From an uncultured Trichococcus sp. (GTDB lineage Bacteria; Bacillota; Bacilli; Lactobacillales; Aerococcaceae), in assembly GCF_963667775.1 (NCBI RefSeq), contig NZ_OY764015.1:1567168-1631167 (forward strand): 64,000 bases of DNA, written 5' to 3'. The notes under the pieces were generated by a model. The model was given only the letters and a program-made list of their open reading frames with translations. It did not search any database and was not told the DNA's origin. A program made the position numbers and the translations under genes. Of this stretch, positions 34,307 to 44,263 are shown piece by piece. The stretch's first letter is position 1. Each line of letters starts with the position of its first letter.

Positions 34307-34951
34307 ATGGACTCCGTTTTTGAAATCTTTAAACACAAAATCCAGAACAACGAAAAATTGACGCCGAAGATGCAGGCTATTTTGAGCGCCAGTCTGGAGT
34401 TGTTCGCGGAAAAAGGCTATTCGAACACGTCGACAAAGGACATCGCGCGTTTGGCGGATGTGGCGGAAGGCACCATCTTCAAGCATTTCGGTTCGAAGGA
34501 GAATTTGCTGTATGCCAGCATCTTGCCGATCCTCAGCAAGTCGCTCGAAGTGTTGATCCCAGCGGAACTGCAGAAAAATAAAGAGAATATGGCTGACTTA
34601 TCCTTCCATAATTTTCTCCACCATGTCCTGCCTGACAGGATCGATTTCGCCGGCAACAACATGAAGATCTGGAAAATCTTTCTGACGGAATATCTGTACC
34701 AGGAAACCATGCGCGACAATCTGCTGACGCTGATTCCGGGAGCTCTGTTCCAAGAGATCAACCAACTTCTGGATCTGTTCAAACAAAAGCAAGAGATCGT
34801 CGACTGGCCGAATGAAGAGATCATCCGTCTGATCATCAGCACGGTTGCCGGCTTTGTCGTCGCGAAATCGATGGGTCTCTCCAGCAACGCCGATGCGAAT
34901 GTCGAAACCGATCACCTGATTCTGTTTCTCGAAAAAGGCCTCAAGCCATAA
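34307..34951 (+). CDS. TetR-family regulator
   Basis: A 214-residue TetR-type repressor. The N-terminal helix-turn-helix (about residues 20-65, YSNTSTKDIARLADVAEGTI then FKHFGSKENLLYA) is followed by a helical ligand domain. ATG at 34307 follows AAAGGAG by 8 nt. It is 94 bp upstream of a fused ABC transporter, with a promoter and 20-bp palindrome between them, so it most likely represses that gene and responds to a toxic or signalling compound. Ligand unknown. Confidence 0.9.
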   Translation: MDSVFEIFKHKIQNNEKLTPKMQAILSASLELFAEKGYSNTSTKDIARLADVAEGTIFKHFGSKENLLYASILPILSKSLEVLIPAELQKNKENMADLSFHNFLHHVLPDRIDFAGNNMKIWKIFLTEYLYQETMRDNLLTLIPGALFQEINQLLDLFKQKQEIVDWPNEEIIRLIISTVAGFVVAKSMGLSSNADANVETDHLILFLEKGLKP

Positions 34952-34958
34952 TCAGTCC

Positions 34959-34988
34959 TTGACAGTCTGCTCTGTTAAGGACTATACT
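34959..34988 (+). promoter_or_regulatory. Promoter of the ABC exporter gene
   Basis: TTGACA (34959-34964), 18-bp spacer, TATACT (34983-34988): near consensus. Confidence 0.8.
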
Positions 34989-35003
34989 GTACCCACAAGA
35001 TAA

Positions 35004-35023
35004 AAGTGAGTGATTACTCACTT
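35004..35023. promoter_or_regulatory. TetR operator
   Basis: AAGTGAGT (35004-35011) and ACTCACTT (35016-35023) are perfect inverted 8-mers around GATT, just downstream of the -10. The position suits repression by the TetR protein encoded upstream. Confidence 0.75.
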
Positions 35024-35045
35024 ATTTAAGAGGAGGAACAGTTAA

Positions 35046-37097
35046 ATGGCATTTTTGGAAGTAAACAATTTGAACAAATATTATCCCATCACCGACAGCG
35101 AACGTTTCCACGCATTGAAGGACGTCCAGTTGTCTTTCGAAAGAGGCGAATTGGTTTCGATCATCGGTGAATCCGGCAGCGGCAAGTCGACGTTGATGAA
35201 CCTGTTGGGTGGCTTGGATTCGCAATTCGACGGTGAAATACTGGTGGACGGCGAGAATATCGGCCAGTTCAAGGAAAAGGAAATGGTCGCTTTCCACAAA
35301 GAGAAAATCGGCTTCATTTTCCAAAGTTTCAATCTCGTCCCTCACCTTTCCATTTTGGACAACGTCACCTTGGCGATGACGCTTTCGAACATCGACAGCA
35401 AAACCCGAAAAGCACGCGCCAAAGAGGTGTTGGAGCAACTGGGTCTGAAGGACCATTACCAAAAGAAACCGAACCAATTATCCGGTGGGCAAAAACAACG
35501 GGTGGCGATCGCGCGGGCCCTTGTTAATGACCCGGACATCATCATCGCCGACGAACCTACCGGAGCGCTTGATTCCCAGACATCCGATCAAGTACTGGAC
35601 ATCATCCAGGACATCGCGAAAACCGGCAAGCTGGTCATCATGGTCACCCACTCGGAGCGCGTCGCTTCCCGTTCCACCCGCATCGTGACGATCGACGACG
35701 GCAAAATCATCAATGACGAAAAACGCCCGCCGCTGCAGTTCCACGACAACGCCTTCCAAATAAAGGAAAAGCAGGAAAATAAAAACCTGAGTTTCTTCGC
35801 GGCCATCCGCATGGCTTTGTTGAACATGAAAGAGAAATTGAGCCGCAACATCCTGATCGCGTTGGGCGGAAGCATCGGCATCATGAGCATCATCCTGATG
35901 CTGGCGCTCGGAAAAGGCGTCAACGACTACCTGACCGACACGATGAACGAAAACGTCAATCCGATCATCAGTGAAGCGCGGATGACCGAGGAGACGCAAT
36001 CCGGCACCTCCGCTAGCGTCGAAACCGTCGCAGAAGCAGCCCCGGCGCAGCCGAGCGGCATGGGCGGCGGTGGCGGAATCGGCGGCACGCTGATTGCCGA
36101 TAATCCGGCCGCGCAGCTTTCGAAGAACATCCCGTTTGAAGAGGCGAACATTGCCGAGCTGGAAGCCATTCCGAATGTCGAAAAGTTGGAATTGTCCTAC
36201 GCTTCCTTCTCGATGGGCAGCGACACGGTCGTTTATGAAGGCGAAAATTATCCCTTCATGAACTTCGGCACGACTTCGGAGTTCATGACCGACTCCAACA
36301 TCTTGTACGGCGCATTCCCGGAGCAGGATGAAGTCCTGATCACCGAGGAAATGGCCGATGGGATGGCCGGCACCCCTGAGGATATGATCGGCAACGAAGT
36401 CGAAGTCAAACTTTCCGTCAACGGCAATCCTTTGATCGGCACCTACACGGTCAGCGGCATCTACACAGCCGGAAACGCGATCGGCCCTGCCGGCGCTTTC
36501 GACTCGGTCTTCATGACGATGGACACATTCGCGGACATGAACGCTGAAAACGGCTTGACCGTGGAACCGAATGTCGTGTATCTTTACGCGGATGAACCAG
36601 GCAATTCCCAGGACATCAAAGATGCGATCAACGGACTGGGTTATGCCGGCTCCTCAACCGACACGCTGGCAAAAACCTTCACGAAAATGCTGGATATCTT
36701 CACCTATATCCTAGCCGGTGTGGCCGGCATTTCCTTGTTCGTATCGGCCATCATGATCCTGACCGTCCTCTACATCAGCGTCGTTGAGCGGACACAGGAA
36801 ATCGGCGTCATCAAAGCGATCGGCGGACGCAACAAAGACATCCGCCGCATCTTCGTCTCCGAATCCTTCCTGATCGGCCTGTTCAGCGGCCTGCTCGGCG
36901 TCGGCATCGCGGCTCTCCTTTCCACAATCAGCAACGTGGCGGTCGAGCGCATCTTCGGGACGACCATCCTGCATATGACCCCGACCTATGCCTTGTTGGG
37001 CATCCTGGCCAGCGTCATCATCAGCGTGATCGCCGGTGTCTTCCCTGCCAACAAAGCCGCAAAACTCGATCCGATCGAAGCTTTGCGTCATGACTAA
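35046..37097 (+). CDS. MacB-type ABC transporter, ATPase-permease fusion
   Basis: A 683-residue single-chain exporter. The N-terminal ATPase (about 1-225) has Walker [10 protein letters not shown], signature [15 protein letters not shown] and Walker [11 protein letters not shown] membrane segment near residue 275 is followed by a large extracellular MacB/FtsX-like domain with an odd Gly-rich stretch ([12 protein letters not shown]), then three C-terminal membrane segments (about 555-670). Typical roles are export of antimicrobial peptides or lipids; the substrate is unknown. AGGAGG precedes the ATG. Control by the upstream TetR is likely. Confidence 0.92.
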   Translation: MAFLEVNNLNKYYPITDSERFHALKDVQLSFERGELVSIIGESGSGKSTLMNLLGGLDSQFDGEILVDGENIGQFKEKEMVAFHKEKIGFIFQSFNLVPHLSILDNVTLAMTLSNIDSKTRKARAKEVLEQLGLKDHYQKKPNQLSGGQKQRVAIARALVNDPDIIIADEPTGALDSQTSDQVLDIIQDIAKTGKLVIMVTHSERVASRSTRIVTIDDGKIINDEKRPPLQFHDNAFQIKEKQENKNLSFFAAIRMALLNMKEKLSRNILIALGGSIGIMSIILMLALGKGVNDYLTDTMNENVNPIISEARMTEETQSGTSASVETVAEAAPAQPSGMGGGGGIGGTLIADNPAAQLSKNIPFEEANIAELEAIPNVEKLELSYASFSMGSDTVVYEGENYPFMNFGTTSEFMTDSNILYGAFPEQDEVLITEEMADGMAGTPEDMIGNEVEVKLSVNGNPLIGTYTVSGIYTAGNAIGPAGAFDSVFMTMDTFADMNAENGLTVEPNVVYLYADEPGNSQDIKDAINGLGYAGSSTDTLAKTFTKMLDIFTYILAGVAGISLFVSAIMILTVLYISVVERTQEIGVIKAIGGRNKDIRRIFVSESFLIGLFSGLLGVGIAALLSTISNVAVERIFGTTILHMTPTYALLGILASVIISVIAGVFPANKAAKLDPIEALRHD

Positions 37098-37113
37098 GAA
37101 TTTGTGAACGTTA

Positions 37114-37161
37114 AAAACAGCCATCCAACCTCATTATTTGAGGTCGGGTGGCTGTTTTTTT
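37114..37161 (+). terminator. Terminator of the ABC exporter gene
   Basis: AACAGCCATCC and GG.TGGCTGTT arms with an inner ACCTC/GAGGT stem, then TTTTTTT. Confidence 0.9.
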
Positions 37162-37197
37162 GGAGTAAAAAAAGATTCAGAATGTTTTGAACCTCGG

Positions 37198-37350
37198 GGC
37201 GGGGAGGTTTCCCCGCCAAACAGACTTTGGCGGTTTATTTCGGGCCGCATGACGCTGAGTTAACCCGCCAAATCAATTTTGGCGGGCTATCTTGAGCTGC
37301 GCACAACAGGAATACCCCGCCGAAACCGGTTTTGGCGAGGTATTCCTAGT
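37198..37350. repeat. Family D array 2: three units, exact 52-bp period
   Basis: CCGCCAAA begins at 37213 and 37265, and CCGCCGAA at 37317, each 52 bp apart; partners TTTGGCGG or TTTTGGCG close short hairpins. It lies between the convergent ABC exporter and opuA genes. Confidence 0.9.
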
Positions 37351-37363
37351 TTTGCACAACTAA

Positions 37364-37400
37364 AAAGGAGTTGCTGCCTCAGTCCGAGGCAGCAGCTCCT
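37364..37400 (-). terminator. Terminator of the opuA operon
   Basis: AGGAGTTGCTGCCTC (37366-37380) and GAGGCAGCAGCTCCT (37386-37400) pair over 15 positions with one mismatch; the minus strand continues with TTTTT. Confidence 0.9.
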
Positions 37401-37419
37401 AAATAGTGTTCAACATTCA

Positions 37420-38325
37420 TTATTCAGCTACGCCGGCAGTCCATTCTGCAACCAGATCCGGATTAGCTTCGACAAAGGCTTCGGCAGCGTCTTCGGCTGA
37501 TTCGCCTTCATAGATTTGGAGCATCAATGCTTCGACATCTTCGATGGTCCATTGGAATTGATCCAATACTTGGTAAGCTTCCGGCATGTCGGTTTCGAGT
37601 CCTTCACGAACCATCGTGTGGACGGTCTCTTCGCCGCCGAAAATGCCGTTGGGATCATCCAGGTATTTCAGGTCGTAAGCCGAGAATTTCCAGTGCGGGT
37701 TCCAAGCTGTGATGATGATCTCTTCTTCATTTTCGATTGCTTGTCCGAGTGTGACGGTCATGGCGCCGGATGAGGACGTCTCGATTGCCCAATCGCTCAA
37801 GTTCGAGTAATCCGCGATGGCGCGTTCAGCGGCTGCTACGATACCCGCACCTGGCTCGATTCCGGTGATGGATTTGCCTGCTTGATCGGTCAAATCTGCG
37901 ATCGAGTCGACATCCATGTACGCAGGAACAGCCAATCCGATTTTCGCGCCTTCAAGGTTTCCGCCCAGGTCGACCATCTTGTCGCCGTATTCTTCCAGCT
38001 GCGCACCATGTGTTCCCGGCAGCCACGCGCTCAGCATGGCATCGGCTTGGCCTGTCGAGACGGCTTCCCACATGATGGCGTTATCCAACGGGGTCAAGGT
38101 CACATCGTAACCGAGGTCTTCCAATACTTGGGCAACGACATGGTTTGTGGCCACTGCATCATCCCATTCGACGTAAGCCAGTTCGATTTCCTGGCCTTTG
38201 CCGACTGTATCTTCCATGGATTCTGTTTCGGCTGAACCGCAGCCAGCGGCGATCAGTGTGACTCCCAAGCCTAATCCGGCCTTAAGTCCAAGGTTTTTCC
38301 AGTTACGTTTTGTTGTTTTAGTCAT
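37420..38325 (-). CDS. opuAC: Glycine betaine-binding lipoprotein
   Basis: A 301-residue solute-binding lipoprotein for compatible solutes. The signal peptide ends in IAAGC (Cys29). The mature part has ELAYVEWDDAVATNHVVAQV, IMWEAVSTGQADAMLSAWLP and WNPHWKFSAYDLKYLDDP, typical of OpuAC/ProX with aromatic ligand residues. ATG at 38325 is used; an upstream in-frame TTG lacks a ribosome site. It is the third gene of the opuA operon, separate from the permease as in Bacillus OpuA. It imports osmoprotectant at high salt. Confidence 0.93.
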   Translation of the reverse strand: MTKTTKRNWKNLGLKAGLGLGVTLIAAGCGSAETESMEDTVGKGQEIELAYVEWDDAVATNHVVAQVLEDLGYDVTLTPLDNAIMWEAVSTGQADAMLSAWLPGTHGAQLEEYGDKMVDLGGNLEGAKIGLAVPAYMDVDSIADLTDQAGKSITGIEPGAGIVAAAERAIADYSNLSDWAIETSSSGAMTVTLGQAIENEEEIIITAWNPHWKFSAYDLKYLDDPNGIFGGEETVHTMVREGLETDMPEAYQVLDQFQWTIEDVEALMLQIYEGESAEDAAEAFVEANPDLVAEWTAGVAE

Positions 38326-38383
38326 ATGTATGTTTCTCTCCTTTTTGTTTGGCAATCAGGAATAGTTGCGTCGTTATGCGTTG

Positions 38384-39238
38384 TTATGATGCGCTCTTTT
38401 TGCTGAATTTTTGGGTCAGACGGTCGATGATGATGGCAAGCACAACCAAGGCCAATCCGGATACGAAACCGGAACCGATTTTGGCGCGTTGCAAGGCGGA
38501 AAGGACATTACGGCCCAATCCAGGGGCACCGATCATCGAAGCGATGACGACCATCGACAAGGACAGCATAACGGTTTGGTTGATGCCGGCCATGATCGTG
38601 GACTTCGCCAACGGTAATTCGACTTTGAACAGCCTTTGGGCGCCGGTGCTGCCGAATGATTCGGCTGCTTCAACCAGTTCGGTGGAAACTTGTCTGATCC
38701 CCAGATTCGTGAAGCGGACGGTCGGCGGAATCGCGAAAATAAGTGACGCGAGTACCCCGGGAACCATCCCGATTCCGAAGAAGGCTACTGCCGGAATCAG
38801 ATAAACGAAGGCCGGCATCGTCTGCATGAAATCCAGGACCGGATTGATGATGTTGTTCGCGATTTTGCTTTTCGCCATCAGGATACCGAAAGGCACGCCG
38901 ATCAGAACGGACAACAAGCTCGAGAACAAGACCAGCGTCAAGGTGAACATCAAGTCTTCCCAGAGTCCTTGGTTATGGATGAACCAGAGACCGACGACAG
39001 AAAAGATGGCCAGGCCGAATTTTTTCCCTGAGGCAAAGAACGCCAGCAGGGCCACTAATGCAATCAGGATGACTGCCGGGATGGCTGTCAGTGTTGACGT
39101 CAACAAATCGATTGCAGCTTGCGAAGACTCTTTGATCGGATCGAACAGGAAGCTGAACGTGTCAGCGGTCTTGTCCGTGATGTATTCAGTGAACTCGGCA
39201 ACCGGCAATTCAGGAATGAAATTTAATAGATTATCCAT
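38384..39238 (-). CDS. opuAB: Glycine betaine ABC permease
   Basis: A 284-residue inner-membrane permease of the OpuA/ProW family with about six membrane segments and the EAA loop ([20 protein letters not shown]). It begins inside the end of the ATPase gene (8-bp overlap), so translation is coupled. It forms the channel for betaine import with OpuAA and OpuAC. Confidence 0.94.
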   Translation of the reverse strand: MDNLLNFIPELPVAEFTEYITDKTADTFSFLFDPIKESSQAAIDLLTSTLTAIPAVILIALVALLAFFASGKKFGLAIFSVVGLWFIHNQGLWEDLMFTLTLVLFSSLLSVLIGVPFGILMAKSKIANNIINPVLDFMQTMPAFVYLIPAVAFFGIGMVPGVLASLIFAIPPTVRFTNLGIRQVSTELVEAAESFGSTGAQRLFKVELPLAKSTIMAGINQTVMLSLSMVVIASMIGAPGLGRNVLSALQRAKIGSGFVSGLALVVLAIIIDRLTQKFSKKSAS

Positions 39239-40433
39239 TTACGGACACCTCACTTTCTCCTGCCAAAGCGGCTATGACGGCGCCTCTGACAAGGACACCC
39301 ACCAATCTGTCGTTTTCGATAACAGCAACCGGCGAGCTTGAATCATGGATGATTGGGAATATATCGCTCAAGGTAGTATCTTTGGAGACGGTCGGGATAT
39401 CTTCTCTGAGGATGCCATCCACTTTTGTGGCGTTGGCTTTCAACGCTTTCGAAGCGTCTTCGGCAGTGATGTACCCTTTCAGTCTGCGGTGATTGTCCAC
39501 CACCAGGATTGTCGAAATCCCTTCTTGGCGCAATAATTCCAATGCGAAGAGCGGGCCATGTTTTTCGATATTCATGACGATCGGACGCTTCATGATGTGT
39601 TCGGCAGTCAGTACTTTCGAACGGTCCACGTCCTCCACGAATTTTTCGACATAGCGTGTTGCCGGATTGGTCAGAATTTCCTCGGGCGTACCGATCTGGA
39701 CCAATTCCCCGTCCTTCAGCAACGCAATCCGGTCACCGATACGCAAAGCTTCGTTCAGATCATGGGTGATGAAGATAATGGTCTTTTTGACGTTTTCCTG
39801 CAGATCCAACAATTCATCCTGCATCTCACGACGGATCAGCGGATCCAAAGCCGAGAAGGCCTCGTCCATCAGCAGGATTTCCGGATCATTCGCCAAGGCA
39901 CGGGCCAAGCCGACCCGCTGCTGCATCCCACCTGATAATTGGTGCGGATACTGATCGCTGTAGTCGCCCAATCCGGAATTTTCCAAGGCACGTTGCGCTC
40001 TTTCCTTGCGCTCCGCTTTTGCGATGCCTTGGACTTCCAGTCCGTACTCGGTGTTCTCCAAAATGGTGCGGTGCGGGAACAAGCCGAAGTTTTGGAAAAC
40101 CATGCTCAGCTTTTCGCGGCGGACTTGGCGCAAGGCTTTCTTGTCCATGACCGATAAGTTCTCCCCGTCGATGAGGATGTTCCCCTTCGTTGGTTCGATC
40201 AGACGGTTGAACATCCGTACCAGCGTGGACTTTCCGCTTCCGGAAAGCCCCATGATGACGAAGATTTCCCCTTCTTCTATAGAAAGACTGACATTGTTGA
40301 CCCCGACAGTCGCTCCAGTGGCGCGCAGGATGTCTTGTTTGCTCTTCTTCTGTTCAAGCATTTCCAGAGCCTTATCTGCTTTTTTTCCAAAAATTTTAGT
40401 GACGTTTTCGATTTTTATTTTCGACAAGTGCAT
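39231..40433 (-). CDS. opuAA: Glycine betaine ABC ATPase with CBS domains
   Basis: A 400-residue ATPase. It has Walker [11 protein letters not shown], signature [15 protein letters not shown] and Walker [15 protein letters not shown], followed by two CBS domains (about 270-400, [35 protein letters not shown]), which sense ionic strength in OpuA. The start is uncertain: ATG at 40433 has AGGAG only 2 nt away, while the TTG two codons later has an 8-nt gap. It is the first gene of the operon. Positions 40434-40790 upstream are AT-rich leader with no clear promoter. Confidence 0.94.
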   Translation of the reverse strand: MHLSKIKIENVTKIFGKKADKALEMLEQKKSKQDILRATGATVGVNNVSLSIEEGEIFVIMGLSGSGKSTLVRMFNRLIEPTKGNILIDGENLSVMDKKALRQVRREKLSMVFQNFGLFPHRTILENTEYGLEVQGIAKAERKERAQRALENSGLGDYSDQYPHQLSGGMQQRVGLARALANDPEILLMDEAFSALDPLIRREMQDELLDLQENVKKTIIFITHDLNEALRIGDRIALLKDGELVQIGTPEEILTNPATRYVEKFVEDVDRSKVLTAEHIMKRPIVMNIEKHGPLFALELLRQEGISTILVVDNHRRLKGYITAEDASKALKANATKVDGILREDIPTVSKDTTLSDIFPIIHDSSSPVAVIENDRLVGVLVRGAVIAALAGESEVSVNG

Positions 40434-40796
40434 TTCTCCTCTCAAATTCTTGATGCTATATGCGTGGATTCTATTGATAGTGGGAAACAAATCCCGAATC
40501 CGATTATGGTCCTCCGCAATGTACAAATATAGTGTTATATTTTCATTTATTACGAAAACATAAATTGAAGATAATTTTGTTACATCACAAAGCTATATCC
40601 ACTATTATCCAGTTATAGCGCGGATATGCAAATCAAAAATGAAAATTTTGTGAAATTTCCGCGAAAAATAATGCGCTTACACACGCTTTCTAAAGGTAAC
40701 CGTGCAGAATCTTAATTTTTTTAAATTAACTTCGGATTAGAATCAGTATGTTGACATACGGACGATACAACATACAAACAATAGCTGTGATCGCTG

Positions 40797-40945
40797 TCGA
40801 TTTGTCGGATGTGGGGGCCACATTCGAAAATCCGGCAGCTCGTAATGTCGAAATTGTCGGATGTGATTGCGCATTCGACAATTTCGCCGTTTCCAGAGTG
40901 CAGTTTGTCGGATATCATCGACTCATTCGACAATTCGCGACAATC
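40797..40945. repeat. Family E: three hairpin units at 52 and 51 bp
   Basis: GTCGGAT words begin at 40804, 40856 and 40907. Each is followed after about 20 nt by the complementary ATTCGA(C)AAT arm; the second unit has perfect ATTGTCG/CGACAAT arms. Spacing again is about 52 bp, with a sequence unrelated to families A-D. Confidence 0.75.
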
Positions 40946-40998
40946 CGGTAACTTGTGCACGTCATTCCGTCGCCAGCAGCGCCGAAGAGCGCGCTGAT

Positions 40999-41056
40999 AA
41001 GTCGTTTGGCGGACAAATGTATCGAGAAAGCCCGCCAAAATGGTTTTGGCGGGCTA
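40999..41056. repeat. Single family D hairpin
   Basis: CCCGCCAAAA (41031-41040) and TTTTGGCGGG (41044-41053) form a perfect 10-bp stem with a 3-nt loop; a degenerate TTTGGCGGACAAA lies just before. Confidence 0.7.
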
Positions 41057-41089
41057 TTCCGTGTCTCCGCGCCTCCGCAAGTCCAACTC

Positions 41090-41147
41090 AAAAAAGCGCC
41101 CCACCTTTCCAGCTCTGCGCGCAGAGCTGGAAAGGTGGGGCGTTCAA
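41090..41147 (-). terminator. Terminator of the second scr operon: 46-bp perfect palindrome
   Basis: Positions 41097-41142 are a perfect 23-bp inverted repeat with no spacer (CGCCCCACCTTTCCAGCTCT outwards in both directions). The minus-strand T run lies beyond it. The size and perfection are unusual for a terminator. Confidence 0.85.
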
Positions 41148-41165
41148 CTGTAGTTTCCTGCTTCT

Positions 41166-42656
41166 TCAGGCCAATTCCCAAAGGTCGAGACTGTAATCGA
41201 TTGTGCTGCTTGGCGCGAGCGACAGGCCGGTTTCTCCCGCTTGCGGGAACATGCGGGAGGTGAAGCTGCCTTCGCCGTCGTTGACGAAGATTTCGATCGA
41301 ACTGGTATCGACGAAGATCTGCAGCTTGACTGCATCCATCTGTCCGACCACTAGCGTGCGGGTCGTTCCGAATTCTTCGGCGAACGCGATTCCGCATTGG
41401 CTGCGATCGATCGTGATCTTATTCGTGGTCGGATCCAAGGTGATGCGGAAACGCTTGTCGTTGGCCGCATCTTCGCAGAGATCCAAAGTAACCGGCGCGT
41501 GGTCGGCAGACGCCGGGAATGCCACCTCCAGCTGGAGTTCGTAGCAGTTTGCGCCACTGCGATCGAAATGCTTCGTTTCAGACAACAAACCGGCGGCCGA
41601 AACAGTCTGCGCTTTGCGCAAAGCAACCAATTCGCGGACCGGTTTCTGGATCAGTTTGCCGTCCTTGATGGACAACTCGCGCGGCAAGGTCAGGCAGTGC
41701 GCCCAATCTTCGCTGTCGGTCGGGTATTCAATTTCCGGCAAGCCCATCCAGGCCGTCAGAATGCGGCGGCCGTCCGGACTTTCGGCTGTCTGGGTAGCGT
41801 AGAAATCGAAGCCGGCATCCAGTTCCTGGAAGCCATCATGCTCCAATTTCAGTTCATCCATCCGGAAATCATCGGCGATGACATAGCCGGTCTGGAAAAT
41901 GTTTTGGTAGCGGTCGCCTTCCGGCTCGATTCCCTGCGGCGAAAACAATAAAACGGTTTTTCCGTCGATTTCGAACAGGTCCGGGCATTCCCACATGAAG
42001 CCGAAGTCCGGCAAACCGGCGTCGACTTCGCCCATCAAGTCCCACTCCACCGCATCGGCCGAGCGGTACATCAGGATTGTGCCGGTTTCGTCGCTGCGTT
42101 GGGCACCGATGACGGTGTAATAGATGCCGTGCTGCTCCCAGACTTTGGGATCGCGGAAGTGGTCGGTGTAGCCTTCCGGATTGCCGGCGATAGCAGGCGG
42201 CAGGAACTTCGTGAAGCTGCCGTCCGCCTCCATGCGGGCAACAATCTGGTTCGGCACCCTTTCCCATTTTTCCGTGCGGACATTGCCGGTGTACATGATG
42301 TGCAGCTGGCCGTCCTTGACGAAGCCGCTGCCGGAATAGACGCCGTGGCTGTCGTACTCCGTGTCAGGCAGCAGCGCGACGCCCTCATCCTGCCATTGCA
42401 CGAGGTCGGTCGAAGTCAGGTGGTACCAGTGCTTCAGGCCATGGACCGCGCCCATCGGGAACCATTGATAGAAGAGATGCCATTTGCCGTCGAAATAGGT
42501 GAAGCCGTTCGGATCGTTCAAAAGGCCTGTGTTCGGTTGGATGTGGTAGTTTTGGCGGAAGGGTGACTGCGCCACCCGTTTCGCCAATTCGTCCAGATAG
42601 TCGTCGGAATAATCCGAGAGTTTTTTATAGCGCTCCTCGCGCGTCCATTCTTTCAT
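41166..42656 (-). CDS. scrB: Sucrose-6-phosphate hydrolase, GH32 (copy 2)
   Basis: A 496-residue intracellular GH32 enzyme, paralogous to the product at 5461. LNDPNG (nucleophile Asp48), HFRDPKVW and MWECPDLF (acid/base Glu) are intact, so it should hydrolyse sucrose 6-phosphate. AAAGGA precedes the ATG. It follows the EIIBC gene after 33 bp and ends at a perfect palindromic terminator. There is no alpha-galactosidase gene here, so this operon looks dedicated to sucrose. Confidence 0.94.
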   Translation of the reverse strand: MKEWTREERYKKLSDYSDDYLDELAKRVAQSPFRQNYHIQPNTGLLNDPNGFTYFDGKWHLFYQWFPMGAVHGLKHWYHLTSTDLVQWQDEGVALLPDTEYDSHGVYSGSGFVKDGQLHIMYTGNVRTEKWERVPNQIVARMEADGSFTKFLPPAIAGNPEGYTDHFRDPKVWEQHGIYYTVIGAQRSDETGTILMYRSADAVEWDLMGEVDAGLPDFGFMWECPDLFEIDGKTVLLFSPQGIEPEGDRYQNIFQTGYVIADDFRMDELKLEHDGFQELDAGFDFYATQTAESPDGRRILTAWMGLPEIEYPTDSEDWAHCLTLPRELSIKDGKLIQKPVRELVALRKAQTVSAAGLLSETKHFDRSGANCYELQLEVAFPASADHAPVTLDLCEDAANDKRFRITLDPTTNKITIDRSQCGIAFAEEFGTTRTLVVGQMDAVKLQIFVDTSSIEIFVNDGEGSFTSRMFPQAGETGLSLAPSSTIDYSLDLWELA

Positions 42657-42689
42657 CGTTTTATTCCTTTCCGTTCCGCTTTTCTTTTT

Positions 42690-44117
42690 TTAAGCAGTTT
42701 TCTTTGTCCAGTCGCGTTTGCTGAAGAAGAAAGTCATGGCTATTGTCACGACTGTCGAAATCAGCATGCCCAGGATGTAGAACCATAATTCTTCTTGTTT
42801 GATCGAGATGACGCCCGGCAGGCCGGCTGCACCCAATGCGATTGCTTTGACTTTGAAGAAGGAAATGAACGCGCTGCTGACGCCGGAACCGATCATTGCT
42901 GCATAGAACGGGTAGCGATATTTCAAGTTGATACCGAACATGGCTGGCTCAGTGATCCCCAAGTAAGCGGAGATGGCGGAAGCGGAAGCCAAACTTTTCG
43001 CTTTTTGTTCCTTGATAATGAAGAACATCGCCAATGCAGCAGCACCTTGAGCCACGTTTGACATAGCGGCGATCGGGAAGATGAACGTACCGCCTGTTTT
43101 GGCGATATCAGCCAACAATTGCGTTTCAACAGCGATGAAGCTGTGGTGCATACCGGTAACGACCAGTGGAGCGTAGAAGAAACCGATGATGGCTCCGCCG
43201 ACTGCACCTGTCGTGTCGTACAACCAGACTAGGCTGTTTGTCATCACATCGCCGAGCGTGCGCGTCAGCGGGCCCACCAATGTGAAAGTCAGGAAGCCAG
43301 TGATGATCAAAGCGAACAGCGGTGTGACCAGGTTGTCCAATGATGTATGCACGCGTTTGTGCAGGAATGTTTCGATTTTAGCTAGGATGAATGCCGCAAA
43401 CAGAATCGGCAGTACTGTTCCTTGGTAACCGACTTTCGCGATTTCGAATCCGAAGATATCCCAGAAAGGCACTTCACCTGCAGCCAAGACTGACGGATAG
43501 GCGTAGGCATTGACAAGATCCGGGTGGACCATCAACATCCCCAAAACAGCTCCCAAGTAAGGGTTTCCGCCGAATTTCTGCGTTGCGCTGAAACCGATCA
43601 GGACAGGCAGGAAGACATAAGCGGCGTTGGAGAACGTGTTGATCATCGCTGCAAAACCTGCGAAGGCAGGATAAGCTTCAATCAGCGATTTTCCGGCAAC
43701 AAACAAATCCGGTGCGGTGAATACGTTGTTCAAACCCATCATCAAACCGCAGGCTACGATGGCCGGGATGATTGGTACGAAGATATCTGAAAGCATCTTG
43801 ACGCCTTGTTGGATCGGGTTCAGTTTTTGCGTGCCGGCTGTTTTGACTTCCTCTTTGCTCATGGCGTCGATTCCGGCCATTTTGATAAATTCTTTGTAGA
43901 CTTCATTGACTGTTCCGGATCCAAGTATGATTTGGTATTGGCCAGCCGTTGAGAAAGTCCCTTTGACTTCGTCGCGTGCGTCCAATCCCGCTTGATCGAC
44001 CTTGCTTTCATCCTTCAAAACTAAGCGTAGTCGTGTCGCACAGTGCGTCGCCGCCTGTACGTTGTCTTTTCCGCCGATATCCGTCAACAATTCTTCTGCA
44101 ATCTTTTTGTAATCCAT
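42690..44117 (-). CDS. scrA: Sucrose-type PTS EIIBC transporter (copy 2)
   Basis: A 475-residue permease: EIIB with Cys26 in THCATRLRLVLKDE, then EIIC from about residue 100 (LSDIFVPIIPAIVACGLMMG; VVTGMHHSFIAVETQLLADI with the conserved His; GITEPAMFGINLKYRYPF). There is no EIIA domain. It is the first gene of a two-gene operon and its upstream region carries two LacI-type operators, which suits a ScrR-controlled sucrose PTS. No regulator gene is adjacent. Confidence 0.92.
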   Translation of the reverse strand: MDYKKIAEELLTDIGGKDNVQAATHCATRLRLVLKDESKVDQAGLDARDEVKGTFSTAGQYQIILGSGTVNEVYKEFIKMAGIDAMSKEEVKTAGTQKLNPIQQGVKMLSDIFVPIIPAIVACGLMMGLNNVFTAPDLFVAGKSLIEAYPAFAGFAAMINTFSNAAYVFLPVLIGFSATQKFGGNPYLGAVLGMLMVHPDLVNAYAYPSVLAAGEVPFWDIFGFEIAKVGYQGTVLPILFAAFILAKIETFLHKRVHTSLDNLVTPLFALIITGFLTFTLVGPLTRTLGDVMTNSLVWLYDTTGAVGGAIIGFFYAPLVVTGMHHSFIAVETQLLADIAKTGGTFIFPIAAMSNVAQGAAALAMFFIIKEQKAKSLASASAISAYLGITEPAMFGINLKYRYPFYAAMIGSGVSSAFISFFKVKAIALGAAGLPGVISIKQEELWFYILGMLISTVVTIAMTFFFSKRDWTKKTA

Positions 44118-44192
44118 TTTTCTCCCTCTTTCCTTTTATCTGTTGTGCCTAAGAATAAGTGCAATAATGACAATGTTTCGTCCCGTCTCTAG

Positions 44193-44208
44193 AAGGAACC
44201 GGTTCCTT
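44193..44208. promoter_or_regulatory. LacI/ScrR-type operator, proximal
   Basis: AAGGAACCGGTTCCTT is a perfect 16-bp palindrome 76 bp upstream of scrA copy 2. The centre differs from cre sites, so a dedicated LacI-family repressor is expected. Confidence 0.75.
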
Positions 44209-44245
44209 TCTGTCCCAAAATGATAAGGATCAGGTTTTCTGTATT

Positions 44246-44263
44246 GGTGAAACCGGTTCCTCT
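44246..44263. promoter_or_regulatory. LacI/ScrR-type operator, distal
   Basis: GTGAAACCGGTTCCTCTT keeps the AACCGGTT core of the proximal site. The two centres are 54 bp apart, about five helical turns, so two dimers would lie on the same DNA face and could loop. Confidence 0.6.
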
